Assembly: GCA_020744425.1 (NCBI GenBank)
Contig: JAGMUV010000005.1
Coordinates: 682,001-746,000 of the forward strand
Direction: 5' to 3'
DNA length: 64,000 nt
Source of the DNA: Dactylonectria macrodidyma
Lineage: Eukaryota > Ascomycota > Sordariomycetes > Hypocreales > Nectriaceae
Below the pieces are notes generated by a model. The model searched no databases and was not told the DNA's origin. It saw nothing but the letters and a program-made list of their open reading frames with translations. Within the stretch, counting starts at the first letter, position 1. Each line of letters starts with the position of its first letter. This document shows positions 33,567-45,099 of this stretch, piece by piece. Position numbers and translations under genes: made by a program.

Positions 33567-34556
33567 TCAAAATGCTTCTAGTCCTGCGGGTGTCCCAAAC
33601 CAAGTGCCGAGCTCGGATGTCTTTTCCTCATCACCAGCAGAGAAGAAATCAGTTAACCTGCTCATCTCGCCATCATCATCAGCTGGCCACTCGACCTTTA
33701 CGCCACTGCCCTTGGCATCGAGCATGTCTTTGGCAGTGCCCCAGCTAAAGCGACACTCGGGGCCCCAGCCGAACACGGGGTGGACGTTGCTCTTCAACCA
33801 TCCGACACATCGAGCGTCAGAAGGATATCCAGAACCCCATGCCATGCCCTCCTCTTCGGTCTCGACGCCGTCGGCAAGAGCGCGGGCCTCGTAGAGCACC
33901 TCTAGGGCGGCGTCGCGAGTCACTTTGGCGCAAACGGAGGCGGCACTGACACAGGGATACAGGCTGTCGGCCTTTTTGGCGACGGTGATCTTGGCGGTGG
34001 GGAAGATGCGCTGCAGCTTGGCTTGGTAGGGGGCAGGCTGGCCGATGGTGTCGACGTAGATCTCCTGGATGTTGACGCCTTTTGCGTACACTGCTTTTAT
34101 TAAGTCAATCGTTGAATCCATGGCCTGGGCGTTGAGGTTGTAGACGGCGGGCCGGAGCATGTTGGCCGAGATGTCGCGGGCGGAGAGCGAGTCGGTGGCC
34201 CAGCCACACGACTCGAAGAGGTCAGAGCCGGGTTCGCAGAGTGCGCGCATGAGGTCGGAGCGGACGGCAGCTGTGAGGACCTTGGAGTCGTCGAAGTGGT
34301 GCGTCTCGCGAAGTAGGGGATCGGAGAGCGGCAGTGGTAGGTAGAAGACGCCGTAGACCATGGGGCCGAGGACGGGTCCACGGCCGGCCTCATCGACACC
34401 GAGACAGCATGGTGGCGCCGACGCAGGATCGGACGGGTCGGTAGGGAGTAGAGCGGTAGGAATGGGCGAGAAGTGTTTGAAGGAGGCGCCGGAGAGGAGG
34501 GCCGGACGGTCAATGGAGGGCGGGATGAAGGTGGAGGAGGGTGGTGAGTTGGTCAT
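33567..34556 (-). CDS. RNH201: Ribonuclease H2 catalytic subunit A
   Basis: An intronless frame of 329 residues. The type-2 RNase H domain starts with GVDEAGRGPVLGPM (Asp55, Glu56), then DDSKVL, the substrate-recognition strand YVDTIGQP (Asp169) and the block KKADSLYPCVSAASVCAKVTRD (Asp197). These are the four metal-binding carboxylates of eukaryotic RNase H2A, and the Tyr that recognises a ribonucleotide 2'-OH is in place (Tyr200). The enzyme cuts RNA in RNA:DNA hybrids and removes single ribonucleotides misincorporated in nuclear DNA, in complex with subunits B and C. An N-terminal extension of about 50 Ser/Pro-rich residues precedes the domain. The ATG follows directly after a GGT/CAC repeat in the leader. 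Confidence 0.95.
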   Translation of the reverse strand: MTNSPPSSTFIPPSIDRPALLSGASFKHFSPIPTALLPTDPSDPASAPPCCLGVDEAGRGPVLGPMVYGVFYLPLPLSDPLLRETHHFDDSKVLTAAVRSDLMRALCEPGSDLFESCGWATDSLSARDISANMLRPAVYNLNAQAMDSTIDLIKAVYAKGVNIQEIYVDTIGQPAPYQAKLQRIFPTAKITVAKKADSLYPCVSAASVCAKVTRDAALEVLYEARALADGVETEEEGMAWGSGYPSDARCVGWLKSNVHPVFGWGPECRFSWGTAKDMLDAKGSGVKVEWPADDDGEMSRLTDFFSAGDEEKTSELGTWFGTPAGLEAF

Positions 34557-35267
34557 GATGGTGGTGGTGGTGGTGGTGGTGGTGGTGATGTTTTAGAGTT
34601 GGCGGAGGAGGGAGAGAGACGGGTGGGAGATAATCGAATTGGTTAGGGAAATGCCATCAATAGAAAATTAAGTCAAGTGGACGGGAATTCGTGATTTGTA
34701 TTTCGTGGCTCGTGATTGTTTGCGCGTGTGTCATGTACAGATTTCTGGTGGTTGCTCTGGTTCATGTGGTGGATAGATATTGTCATGAAGGCATGAGAGG
34801 ACAATTAAATGGATGGGGGGGGGGGGGGATCTCGACGCGTGCTGGCTGTAGAAAGACGCGTCTGGTGCTCCAATTGAGCTCTGAGACCCCAAGTGGCGAC
34901 CCCAAGACGCTAGAGACTCAGTGCTGGTCTGCTAAACATTCAGTGGGACAGGCCCCCAAGGTCCCCCCAAGTCCAATGTGTAAAAAGAAAAGGTGGAGAA
35001 CATCCAGGTGCTGCAAGCCTGTCAAGATGCAGCTTCCCCAACCAGCAACAGGGTCGGTCGCCTAAAAGCTGGTTCACCAAACAAAACACACCCACCGCGT
35101 CAACACCAAGCAGCGCGTCACCCATTTTCTATGTCGTCGCATTTTCTCGACTTGTGCTCGCAAACGCAAACGCCGACACCCGCAACAACACCCAAAAAAA
35201 ATCGCAACATATTTGGCCGTGATTCAACCAACAACAGCGTAGTTTTGCTGCCTTATCGACAAAAGCC
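34557..35267. other. Divergent promoter region of RNH201 and CENP-C
   Basis: A 711-bp shared spacer. It contains a trinucleotide repeat (34558-34588), a G13 run (about 34817-34829) and nothing else that I can name. The two genes, acting in nucleic-acid repair and at the kinetochore, may share a bidirectional promoter. Confidence 0.5.
34558..34588. repeat. (GGT)n microsatellite next to the RNH201 start
   Basis: About ten GGT/GAT units directly upstream of the RNH201 ATG, on its 5' UTR side. Confidence 0.75.
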
Positions 35268-37560
35268 ATGGCTCCTCGCGCAAAGCGTGGAGACGATGGC
35301 GAGCCTCAGGCTTTCCACGAGTTGGGCGTCCGTGGTCGGTACGTTGGTTGCGCGCCTGCAAGACTCTGTTGCAATGTGTTGATACAATATTTCCCAGAAA
35401 AACTGGCGTGTTTCTGCCCAACACTGGCAACCTCGATGAACATGGCATGCAGCCAATCGAGGATCTTCTCTCCTCGCCTGAGAAGTCTCCCGTCGCCACC
35501 AACCACACACCCTCGAGCGACGACGAAAGCGACTTGGGAAGCGACGACATGGAAATCTCAGACAGTGCGCAGCTCCCCGGCCCTCCTGTTTCATAGCTAC
35601 GCGCAAGGCTAACTCTGTTATAGGCGCTGGGCCTGGCCCAAGGACGGTGCTAAAAGATCGCCAGCTGCGTATTCCTCGCAGTCGATCGCCCATCAAGACG
35701 AACCTGAGGTCGCCCGCGCGCAAGAACCCCCACCTCGATCGCCAATCCTCCCCTATGCGGGCCGAGGAGCCCGAGGCGACGGTCACGCGAATGCTCGACT
35801 TTGGCGCCAACAATGGACGACCCAGGACAAAGACGAATGGTGTTAACGGCACATTGCACGAGGAGGACGAAGATGACGACGAAGATCAGGACATGGACGA
35901 CAATACAAATAACACCGTCATACACCATCCCGACGACGACGACGACGACGGTCTTGATCCTGCGGACCTTTTGGATGAGTCTCTGCAATTGGTTAACGAC
36001 ATGGCCGGAGGTACACCTACACCCGAACCGGAATCACCACCCATCGAGAAGGCACCTGTCGCGCGACAGAACCAGACAAAGAAAGGGCGTGGAAGGCCCA
36101 AGGTTGCGCCTCGACCAATCGCAGACGATACTCCCGAGGAGCCATCGGTAGTTGAGGAGGAACCAGTGCGCCAGAACCAGACAAAGAAGGGCCGGGGAAG
36201 GCCAAAGGTGGCACCTAAAGCAATCGTGGAAGACAACCCAGAGGAGCCATCGGTCATCGAGCAGAACTCAAACAGCCGTCAAAGCGCCACAAAGAAGGGT
36301 CGTGGGAGGCCATCAAAGCTCGCACCCAAACCAATCGCAAATGAGCCTTTGGAGGAGCCATCACCAGTCGCCGAAGAATCTAGACCCCGGAAAGGAAGAG
36401 GACGGCCAGCGAGGAAGGACAATGCTAAAGAACCCACGTCAGATCTGGGCTCTAGGAAACGACCAGCTTCACCGGATTCAATGGGGAGCGAGGCGCAAGA
36501 CGTTGAGGACCGGGATGAAGAGCCGCAGGAGGCACCACCACCCAAGAAGCAACGGACTGTGGAACCCAAGCGGCCACAACCGCAATCAAAACCGCAGGCC
36601 AAGCCTCAAACAAAACCTCGCGGCAGGTCCGGCCGAAAACCGAACCTCCCGAATATCGAGGAGGCCGGTGATGTTGGCGAGACGTCATTTGCAGCCCTCC
36701 AACGGGGGCCACCGCTACCTCAATCTCGTGGCCTTGTGTCTGTCCGCCGTGAGGCCGATACGATGAGGCAGACGAGATCTGGCAGACACTCGTACAAGCC
36801 GCTGGACTGGTGGAGAGGCGAGCAGGTCGTCCACGAAGAGGAGGAAATCGACAACATATTCACCAAGGATCGCTTCGTCATGCCCACCATCAAGGAGATC
36901 ATTCGCATGCCCGAGGAACTTCCCCCATCAAAACGCGCGCCTCGAAGCAAGGCGCGCTCCAAGGCTAAGGCTAAGCAGCGGCCGGTTCATGTCGAGGAGG
37001 AGGAGCTCGAGGACTGGGAGATCAGCCCCGGAACTGTCACGGGCGAAGTCATCTTGTGGGAGCCCGAGCACGAGCTGCAGCCGCCAGCCGACGACGAGCC
37101 CGTCGAAGTGACGGATGAGCGCGTCGCCGTGTCGGCCGATGCCATCCAGACTCGAGATATCCGCGATGCCTCGTTCCGCTTCGCTAAGACGCTCACCACT
37201 CCCTTCATGGGCGCGGGAGTCGTCGATCTACCGCCTGGCGCCGAGAAGAGGCCCAAGAACTCGCGCAAGATGCACATGGTGTTCTTTGTCCACTATGGCA
37301 AGGTCCTCGTCACCGTCAACGACTCTCAGTTCCGCATCACTGCCGGTGGCATGTGGTTCGTTCCAAGAGGTATGTCATTGCTCTACTCCTTTTTACACCT
37401 AACCATCTAGTTGGCTGACACTCTCGTTTCAGGAAACTACTACAGCATCACAAACGACTACGACAACCCTTCACGCATCTTCTTTTCTCAAGGCTGCGAA
37501 GTCTCTAGTCAATCCTTCGATCCCGACCAGTCCCAAAACTCCACAATGGCACTCGTTTAA
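35268..37560 (+). CDS. CENP-C/Mif2-type inner kinetochore protein
   Basis: Exons are 35268-35338, 35398-35564, 35624-37369 and 37433-37560 (introns of 59, 59 and 63 nt), giving 703 residues. The N-terminal Mif2 region contains the KTGVFLPNTG segment. The central part is acidic and disordered. Four AT-hook cores GRGRP lie at residues 234, 269, 305 and 337. The CENP-C signature follows (TRSGRHSYKPLDWW, about 463-476), which binds the nucleosome carrying the centromeric H3 variant. The C-terminal cupin fold (from MHMVFFVHYGKVLV to the end) makes the dimer. The protein connects centromeric chromatin with the outer kinetochore. The last intron lies inside the cupin. The family call is firm. Confidence 0.94.
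36061..36414 (+). repeat. Tandem AT-hook coding repeat inside CENP-C
   Basis: Units of 32-36 codons carry QTKKGRGRP or a variant, then a Pro/Glu-rich linker such as PEEPSVVEEE. The first two units are almost identical in protein and also similar in DNA; the third and fourth are diverged. Confidence 0.85.
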
Positions 37561-38074
37561 TAGTTGTTTGATATTTGCATGTCCACGGCGTATTAGCACC
37601 ATGTACATATTGATCCAGACCCTGTTTCGTTTATTTCACGTGGCGAAGCTGGATGGGAAGGTTTTTGTTCTTTTATTCATTCATTTTGGCGGAGTTTTTG
37701 GTCTGGCCCTCGTGCTATAGGATGGTAGTTTGGCGATGGAGACTGCCAGAGAGACGATTGATATATGGCTGAACATGGGTCGCTTCCGCCGAGCGGGTTA
37801 TGATTTACGTTAGGTATGAGAGCCCTTAAGTTGATGCAGTTTCAGGTCAAGTCTCCGTACACTCCCACACTACACCATATGTCAGTAGACTATGTGCATC
37901 TAAGAAATCGTTTTTGGGCATATTCGAAATGTGGTATATCGTATAGTATTCTTTACTATATTATGCCTATTTGAAGTCCATTTTATGCCGAAAGTTGGTA
38001 TAGATGCCAAGTCTTGGTATAAAACTGGGAGAGGAGAGGCTTTCAGCTCGAAACTTAGATCCTCCAAGATTGTT
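37561..38074. other. Convergent 3' spacer
   Basis: This 514-bp gap between CENP-C and YME2 is AT-rich in its right half and holds no frame or motif I can support. Confidence 0.6.
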
Positions 38075-40843
38075 TCAGTACTCCTCGTTCAAGATTTTCT
38101 TCAGCTTGACTGTTTCCTTGTCCCAATCGGCAACCTTAACCTGGCTGGCCTGGAGTTTGGTGAGGAGGAAGCTGATTCGGTCAGCTGTCTCCCGCGGTTG
38201 GCGCGGCAGACTTCCGAGCAGCGCAAGCTCGGTCTCGTACTTGTCAATGGATTTTGTCTCAGCCTTGGTCAAGTCGGTGATGATGTCGAGGTCCATCTTG
38301 GCGCGGAGGACGCGGTCGCGCAATAGCACGGAGAAGGCGGCCTGATGCAAGGGCTTGCCCGGGGTGATGAGCTCTGGCCGGCCCTGTTTAGTGCGTACAG
38401 TAATAAGTTCAGCAGTGACGAGACTTTCAAGGGCCGTCTCGCCGTCGACGACGGAGGAGGAAGCAGCGAAGGGTCCGGACAGGAGGACCTGGTTGTATCG
38501 CAGAGATGGCGTCTCGGCAAGCAGTTTGATGAGATGCCAGGCCTGTTGAGAAGACCACTTCTTGCTGTCGGCATCCGTGCCCTTCCCAAGAAGGAACATG
38601 CGAACGATGTCGGTGGCGGTCTCCTCGACGATCTCATTGACAGCATCTCGAGGCGTCTGGCCAGTCCGAAGGCGGCGGGCAAGGGACTCCAGGTCGGTGA
38701 GTCGGCCGCCGAGGGTAGCGATGTGCTGATCTAGCTGCGCCAGGTCAGGCCGTCGCACTGGCAGATCCTGGGTTTTATCTTTCTCAGCTTTGTTCTCTTC
38801 GTCAGCCAACTGGTCCTTCAGGCGACTGAGCACAAAGCTCTTGGCAACGGTGGGCGCAAGGTCACCGAGCGAGACAGTGCGGAAGATGCGGTCCGGTAGA
38901 GCCTTGGTCAGAGGCTTGGAGTATGCTGAGTCGGTGGTAAGGAAGATGACGTGGGCGATATTGTTCTGAACCACGGACGCGGACCACTCGGCAATCTTCT
39001 CGTAGACGATACCGTTCTCCTCGCCTTTGTGGAGGAAGTTGTCGATGACGACGACGGGCCTGCGCTCAGGGTGAGCCTCGAGGTAGGCATCGTCGGCCAG
39101 GTTGGCATCACTGTCCCTCTTTGATCGGCCAGAAACGGCGACTTCCATTAGGGCAGACGTTGTGGTTTGTAAAATCTTGGTGAGCTGAGACTCAAGTGTT
39201 TCAGAAAAGCCGACCTTGACACCTGTGGTACTCTGAACAGCGAGGTCGACCATGCTGCTCATGCTGTTGGCCCATGAGAAGATAGGGCGGTATCCGACGG
39301 CGGCAGCGAGCTTCTTGATAGTGCCAGCTTCTCCTCTAGCATCGACAATGGGTCGGCAGTCTATCTTGAGAACATTCTTGCGGCCACCCAACGACTGATT
39401 CATGACCATCTCGACTTTACCTGAGCCCTTGGGCCCTGTTACGACGATGAATGTGTCAGAGGTTTCGTCGAGCCAAGAGTGGACCTGGTCGATGACATCG
39501 CGTCGGTGTTTCCAGACAGTGCTAAGCCCATCGTCCTTTTCCTTCTTGTTGCCGAGGTTGAAGTTGCCTGTCTGTTTCTTGAACCACTTGTATATCCTGG
39601 AATCCTTGAAATTAAGAGAGTGCTGAACATGGAGTTTGATGAAGAACTCGCGGATGGGGTCGAAGATGATGACCGAGAGACCAGCGAGCAGAGCAGCAAT
39701 AACAGGCAAGACAATGCGAGTATGGTTGGTCAGCCAGTTCCAGATGCTGTGAGCCTTGACACGCTTTTCGTATGACAATCGGAGCTTGGTTCCTTTCAAG
39801 CCGCCCCCAAAGGCCTCACCGGCCACAAAACCATGCATGCAGTTGCGAGCCATGATTGAGTCTCTCGCCAGAGGAAATCCAATGTGGGCGTACCGCGGGA
39901 CAACCTTGGAGTCGTTGGGCTGCGGGATGATGTCGGCGATCTTGCCGTACTTGCGGAACAGCGTGTAAAGAGACTCTTCTGGGAGCTCTTCAGGGGTCAC
40001 ACCAGAGCTAGGGGGGACGAACTCGACTTTGAGGAGGCTAGTAGGGTAACGATAGAGATCTTCGAGCCAAGGCGTGCCTTGAACGAGGCGAGCGGTAACA
40101 CCACGCCAGAGGCTGAACCATGGCTTGATAGGGTGATCTGTCATTCTCTTGATGAGGGTAGCTGGATGATGCAGTGTTAGCGCAGTCTCGCAAGATGGAC
40201 GTAGCTTAGGAGCATATCTGATACTCACCCTCGATTTCAGCAGGGTCGATGTTGGCATCGTGACTGAACTTGACGTAGGCACCACCGTCCTTGAGGCGCG
40301 GCAGGATCTCCGTCACCTTGATTGGCAAATCCTCAGGAATTGCCGTCTTGACAAGTCGAATTGGGTCCATGATGCCTAGCGAGGAGCTCTCGAAGCGCTG
40401 GATCAGGTCGGCAACGTCATGGTCTGTTTTCCATGACCAATTAAGAATGCTGCTGAGCTTGAGCGGGAAGATGTCTAGGGGAGCGAGTCATTGAACAATT
40501 CACAGATATTGGCTGACTTGACGAGCTCACTGTCGAAGAATAGGATGGACTCGTTGGTAGAGACTGCAATGCGCCCGCTCTTGTCGCCGTCAGCCTCAGA
40601 TGAAGGCGGGGGAGTCGCAGCGGGTTTGGACTCGGGCGCGGCGTTGGAATCAAGTGTTGTCGTGCTCTCCCAAGCACGGCCAGAGACTCGTATACGTGAG
40701 AATGTAGCTTGCTCATTGCGGAAGCGTAGAAGCGAGGTCGAGGTCAAGCCCACAGTCGTGGGAGACAAGCATGAAGAAGCCGAGGCTGCTGAAAAGAGCG
40801 GGCGGCGCGCTGCGAGGAGCGCCAGCCCTCGTCTAGAAATCAT
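38075..40843 (-). CDS. YME2: Yme2, mitochondrial escape protein 2 (inner membrane)
   Basis: Minus-strand exons are 40843-40531, 40474-40229 and 40161-38075 (introns of 56 and 67 nt), joining to 881 residues. The N terminus is an Arg/Ser/Ala-rich mitochondrial presequence. An RNA-recognition-motif-like domain lies at about 229-317 (SLLKVEFVPP to GTKLRLSYEK). One membrane segment is at about 336-353 (IVLPVIAALLAGLSVIIF). A P-loop ATPase-like domain follows, with GPKGSGK at 429-435 and VVIDNFLH as a Walker B-like strand. This is the architecture of yeast Yme2/Rna12, which affects mitochondrial DNA structure and maintenance. The start was chosen because it gives the presequence and all exons join in frame. 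Confidence 0.94.
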
Positions 40844-41059
40844 GGCGAAAGAGGCACAACGGCAAGCATGCTGCGAATGAGACTGTGCGATTGTCTAAAT
40901 AGCAGACGCGAGGCGCCGTCGATAATTAGGGAGACGGAGAGTAGCAAGTTGAATTAGAGGATTTGGTGAAGTGAGGTACCTAAGGCAGGTAGGGCAGTAA
41001 GCTCTGGGTTTATCGAATGAGGTCATGCATCATCAGACAACTACGAGCTAACCAGCCAA

Positions 41060-41283
41060 GGGGTGGCAGAAAAACACCACACACGATAGAGCATCACTAT
41101 GCTTTATACCATTAGTATTAATTTAGTAAATCTGACATTAAATAATAATTCATAGCTACATTTAGTTCACATTATGATCTTCTTTATATATAGTTTATGT
41201 TCTAACTTAGTAGTAATTCAGGTAACATAACTTGCTTATTCTATAATAGCTGTCATTGATGTGCGCGGTGTTTTCCTTCCCCC
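41060..41283. mobile_element. MITE-like element, family 1, copy C
   Basis: It is about 224 bp. The left end GGGGTGGCAGAAAAACACCA pairs with the right end, whose reverse complement begins GGGGGAAGGAAAACACCG. The core is very AT-rich. It lies between two divergent nuclear genes for mitochondrial proteins. Confidence 0.65.
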
Positions 41284-41866
41284 AGAGGCCAGCTTAATGG
41301 CGCGACTCAAATTAGAAATGCTCCCTGGTAAGGCTACGAATATCAATCTTCACCATGTGAGTCGTGAACACCGTTCCGCTACCAAGCAACCACTCACCAA
41401 TCCAATTAGTAACAATTCAACTCGCCATATCTACATCAACATCATATCATCACGACATCCATCCCTGTCTCGGTTGTGGGGGATCTTCACCACCATCCCC
41501 CTCCCCACGGCAATCCGGCAGATCCATTTTCCCGACGCAACCCGCCATCACCACCACTCAAACCACGGGCTTTGCGCTCGCGCGCATCCAAGGCAAACGA
41601 AGTCGTCCGAGCCTTAAACGAAGGAGGGTGTCGATACTGCTTCCATTGGGCCGCCGCGCCTGCACCTGCATCTGCGTCCATCACGAGACGAATCCTTTCG
41701 AATCCCCTCCCTGTCCGACACGAGTACCTTGACTTTCCCCGCGCTGGTTATCTCTCGTCCCTCTTCTTGTTCTTCTTCCCTTTCACCAAAGCTTCTTCTT
41801 ATAGCATCGCCAGCAACACCGCAACGTCTACTCGACACCAATTAAGCGAGTCTGAACAGCTCAGCC

Positions 41867-41892
41867 ACACACACACACACACATACACAGGT
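41867..41892. repeat. (CA)n microsatellite in the leader of the Emi1-like gene
   Basis: About twelve CA units with one T interruption, ending about 35 bp before the ATG. Confidence 0.7.
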
Positions 41893-41926
41893 CCCGTGCG
41901 CACATACACACACTGGGAACATCGCA

Positions 41927-42604
41927 ATGGCTTGGCTCTGGGCTTCTGCAACCCCTGTCGAGAAGGCGCCCGCGCCCGCCGACAAAGAATCGGCCCCTCC
42001 ATCTTCAGTCTCGACCTCAACCTCAACCACAACAATCTCAGCCTCCTCACCTCCTTCTTCGTCTCCGAATGATTTATCCTCCGATCCCGAGATCCAAAAG
42101 TTCCTCGCCCTCTTCGATACCAAATCCCAACCCGCCAATCAGACACCTTCCGCCACAACTTCATCTTCCTCATCACAAAAGCCAGCCGAAAAATCCTCAA
42201 TATCATCATGGCTCTCCGTCCGCTCCTCACCCTCCTCTCGCACTGGGGCTGAAGTCGCCGAAGCGCCACTCGGCGATGCCGTCTCTGAATCCCTCCTCCC
42301 CACCGATTTGAGCTGCCGCACGGCCTTTGATCAAGCTTGGGCATGCAACTCCATGGGTGGCCAGTGGAACGCCATCTACCGCTACGGCGAGATGCGCTCC
42401 TGCAGTGAGCACTGGGACGACTTCTGGTTTTGCATGCGCATTAAGAGCTACGGTAAAGAGATGCGCGAGAATCTCATCCGTGCCCATCACCGAAACAAGA
42501 ACCACGCAAAGTACGGACCCGACAAGCCGAGTAGCGAGGATGTATGGCAGGGTCGCAAGGAGAAGGTGGAAGTAGGGTCTGTCTTTAAAGAGCCCATTGA
42601 GTGA
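41927..42604 (+). CDS. Emi1-like twin CX9C protein (DUF3128)
   Basis: An intronless frame of 225 residues. The first 120 are Ser/Thr/Pro/Ala-rich and disordered. The conserved domain contains two CX9C motifs, Cys130-Cys140 (SCRTAFDQAWAC) and Cys159-Cys169 (SCSEHWDDFWFC), the pattern of small proteins folded by disulphide relay in the mitochondrial intermembrane space. The sequence is that of the DUF3128/Emi1 family; yeast Emi1 is needed for early meiotic gene induction and respiratory function, but its biochemical role is unclear. The neighbouring divergent gene YME2 is also mitochondrial. It converges on the Hsp70 gene. Confidence 0.88.
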   Translation: MAWLWASATPVEKAPAPADKESAPPSSVSTSTSTTTISASSPPSSSPNDLSSDPEIQKFLALFDTKSQPANQTPSATTSSSSSQKPAEKSSISSWLSVRSSPSSRTGAEVAEAPLGDAVSESLLPTDLSCRTAFDQAWACNSMGGQWNAIYRYGEMRSCSEHWDDFWFCMRIKSYGKEMRENLIRAHHRNKNHAKYGPDKPSSEDVWQGRKEKVEVGSVFKEPIE

Positions 42605-42991
42605 CCTAATAACGTCGTTGTATTCTCCTCACTAGTAAGTGCCCAGGAGGAACAGTTAGGTTGTATATTAGAATAAGATCCGTGCCTAAGTTCCCCAGAC
42701 CACATACTCAAGTGTCACTAGTTACTCTTGTTGGTATTCTCTTCTATGACATTCATGTTCAACATCTATTCATAGGACACATTCACAGAGGTACACAAAC
42801 ATAGTCAAGACTTAAGTTCTTGTTTATTGATCCATTGATTCATTAAAGTACAACCCAGGTAAACCACCGAGCTTTTCCCTGTTCGTGACCGTGAAATGCG
42901 TTAAAAAAGCAAAAAGCAAAATCTAATCTCATCATCCCTTGAGATCCCTAGTCTTGGAAGTCGAGACTGATGGTGTGGGGTATCAAAGAAT
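42605..42991. other. Convergent 3' spacer
   Basis: This 387-bp gap between the Emi1-like and Hsp70 genes holds only presumed 3' UTRs. Confidence 0.6.
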
Positions 42992-45011
42992 TTAGTCAAC
43001 CTCCTCAACGGTGGGGCCGTCATCGCCGCCACGGGGGGCACCAGGGCCGCCAGCACCGGGGAAGCCACCGGGAGCACCGCCGGGCATGCCACCGGGCATA
43101 CCAGCACCCTCGCCACCAGCACCGTAGAACTTCATCATGATGGGGTTGGCGATGGCTTCGAGCTCCTTCTGATGCTCCTCGTACTCCTCGCGGGTAGCCT
43201 GTTGGCTCTCGTCGAGCCAAGCAACAACCTTGTCGATCTCGGTCTTCAGGGTCTCCTTGTCGGCAGCCTCAATCTTCTCCTCGACCTTGGGGTCGCTGAG
43301 GGTGTTGCGGAGAGAGTAAGCGTAAGACTCAAGACCGTTCTTGGCAGCGACACGCTTGCCCTCGGCCTCGTCCTCCTCCTTGTACTTCTCAGCATCGCTG
43401 AGCATTCGCTCGATATCCTCCTTAGACAGGCGGCCCTTGTCGTTGGTGATAATGATCTTGTTGGACTTTCCAGTGCCCTTCTCGACAGCAGAGACGTTCA
43501 TGATACCGTTGGCATCAAGGTCGAAGGTAACCTCAATCTGGGGAACACCACGGGGGGCGGGGGGGATGCCAGTAAGCTCGAACTTGCCAAGGAGGTTGTT
43601 GTCCTTGGTGCGCTGGCGCTCACCCTCGTAGACCTGAATCAAGACACCAGGCTGGTTGTCAGAGAAGGTGGAGAAGACCTCAGACTTCTTGGTGGGGATG
43701 GTGGTGTTGCGGGGAATGAGCTTGGTCATCATGCCACCAGCAGTCTCGATACCGAGGGAGAGAGGGGCGACATCCAGAAGCAGGATCTCGCTGGTCGACT
43801 TGGAGCTGGTGTCGCCGGACAGAATGGCAGCCTGGACAGCAGCACCGTAGGCAACAGCCTCATCAGGGTTGATGGACTTGTTGGGCTCCTTACCGTTGAA
43901 GTAGTCGGTAATAAGCTTCTGGACACGGGGGATACGAGTGGATCCACCGACGAGGACGATCTCGTGGACAAGGCTCTTGTCGATCTTGGCATCAGCCAGG
44001 ACACGGTCGACGGGCTGAATAGTAGATCGGAAAAGATCCTGGCAAAGCTCCTCGAAGCGAGCACGGGTGATAGAGGTGTAGAAGTCAATGCCCTCGAAGA
44101 GAGAGTCGATCTCAATGGAGGTTTGAGCGGATGAAGAGAGGGTTCGCTTGGCGCGCTCGCAAGCAGTGCGAAGACGTCGCAGAGCTCGAACGTTCGAGCT
44201 CAGATCTTTCTTGTGCTTACGTTTGAACTCAAGGACGAAGTGGTTAACCAGACGGTTGTCGAAGTCCTCACCACCCAGGTGAGTGTCACCGGCGGTAGAC
44301 TTGACCTCGAAGATACCCTCCTCGATGGTGAGGAGAGAAACATCGAAGGTACCACCACCAAGATCGAAGATCAGGACATTGCGCTCGCCCTCAATCTTCT
44401 TGTCAAGACCGTAGGCGATGGCAGCAGCGGTGGGCTCGTTGATGATTCGGAGAACGTTGAGGCCGGCAATGAGACCGGCGTCCTTGGTAGCTTGACGCTG
44501 GCTGTCGTTGAAGTAGGCAGGAACAGTGACAACGGCGTTGTTGACAGTCTCACCGAGGTAAGCCTCAGCGGTCTCACGCATCTTGGTGAGGATCATGGAT
44601 GAAATCTCCTCTGGGGTGAAGGTCTTCTGCTCGCCCTTGAACTCAACCTCGACGATGGGCTTGCCACCCTTGTCGATGATCTTGAAGGGGAAGTGCTTCA
44701 TATCGGCCTGGACCTCGGCGTCGGCGAACTTGCGGCCGATCAATCGCTTGGCGTCGAAGACGGTGTTCTGGGGGTTCATGGCGACCTGGTTCTTGGCGGC
44801 ATCTCCGATAAGACGCTCGGTGTCGGTGAAACCGACGAAAGAGGGGGTGGTTCGGTTACCCTGGTCGTTGGCAATGATATCACATCTAAGAAAGACGAGT
44901 TAGTAACTGAACTATGTGAAAGTGTTGTTGGGAAATAACATACCGATCCTCGCGGAAGATACCCACGCAGGAGTACGTGGTACCCAGATCGATACCGACG
45001 GCGGGAGCCAT
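42992..45011 (-). CDS. Cytosolic Hsp70 chaperone (Ssa type)
   Basis: Two minus-strand exons, 45011-44944 and 44885-42992, with a 58-nt intron after codon 22, join to 653 residues. The N terminus has the Hsp70 ATPase signature [23 protein letters not shown] and the third signature near [13 protein letters not shown] follow. The substrate-binding domain and helical lid come next, then a Gly/Pro/Met-rich tail ending EEVD, which marks nucleocytosolic members that bind TPR co-chaperones. There is no signal peptide or HDEL, so BiP and the mitochondrial form are excluded. The promoter side contains several AGGGG/CCCCT stress-type motifs. Confidence 0.97.
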
Positions 45012-45099
45012 TGTGAATGAAAAAGATGTGCTGGGAATCGGAAGAAAAGGAAATCAGCTGGAGATGTGCTTCAAAACTAGGAGAGATTTTTTGAAGACT

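Larger units (their letters stand above)
40844..41926. other. Divergent spacer between YME2 and the Emi1-like gene
   Basis: A 1.1-kb region with MITE copy C (41060-41283), a C/T- and CA-rich leader (41360-41926) and a CA microsatellite just before the Emi1-like ATG. No gene is seen. Confidence 0.6.
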
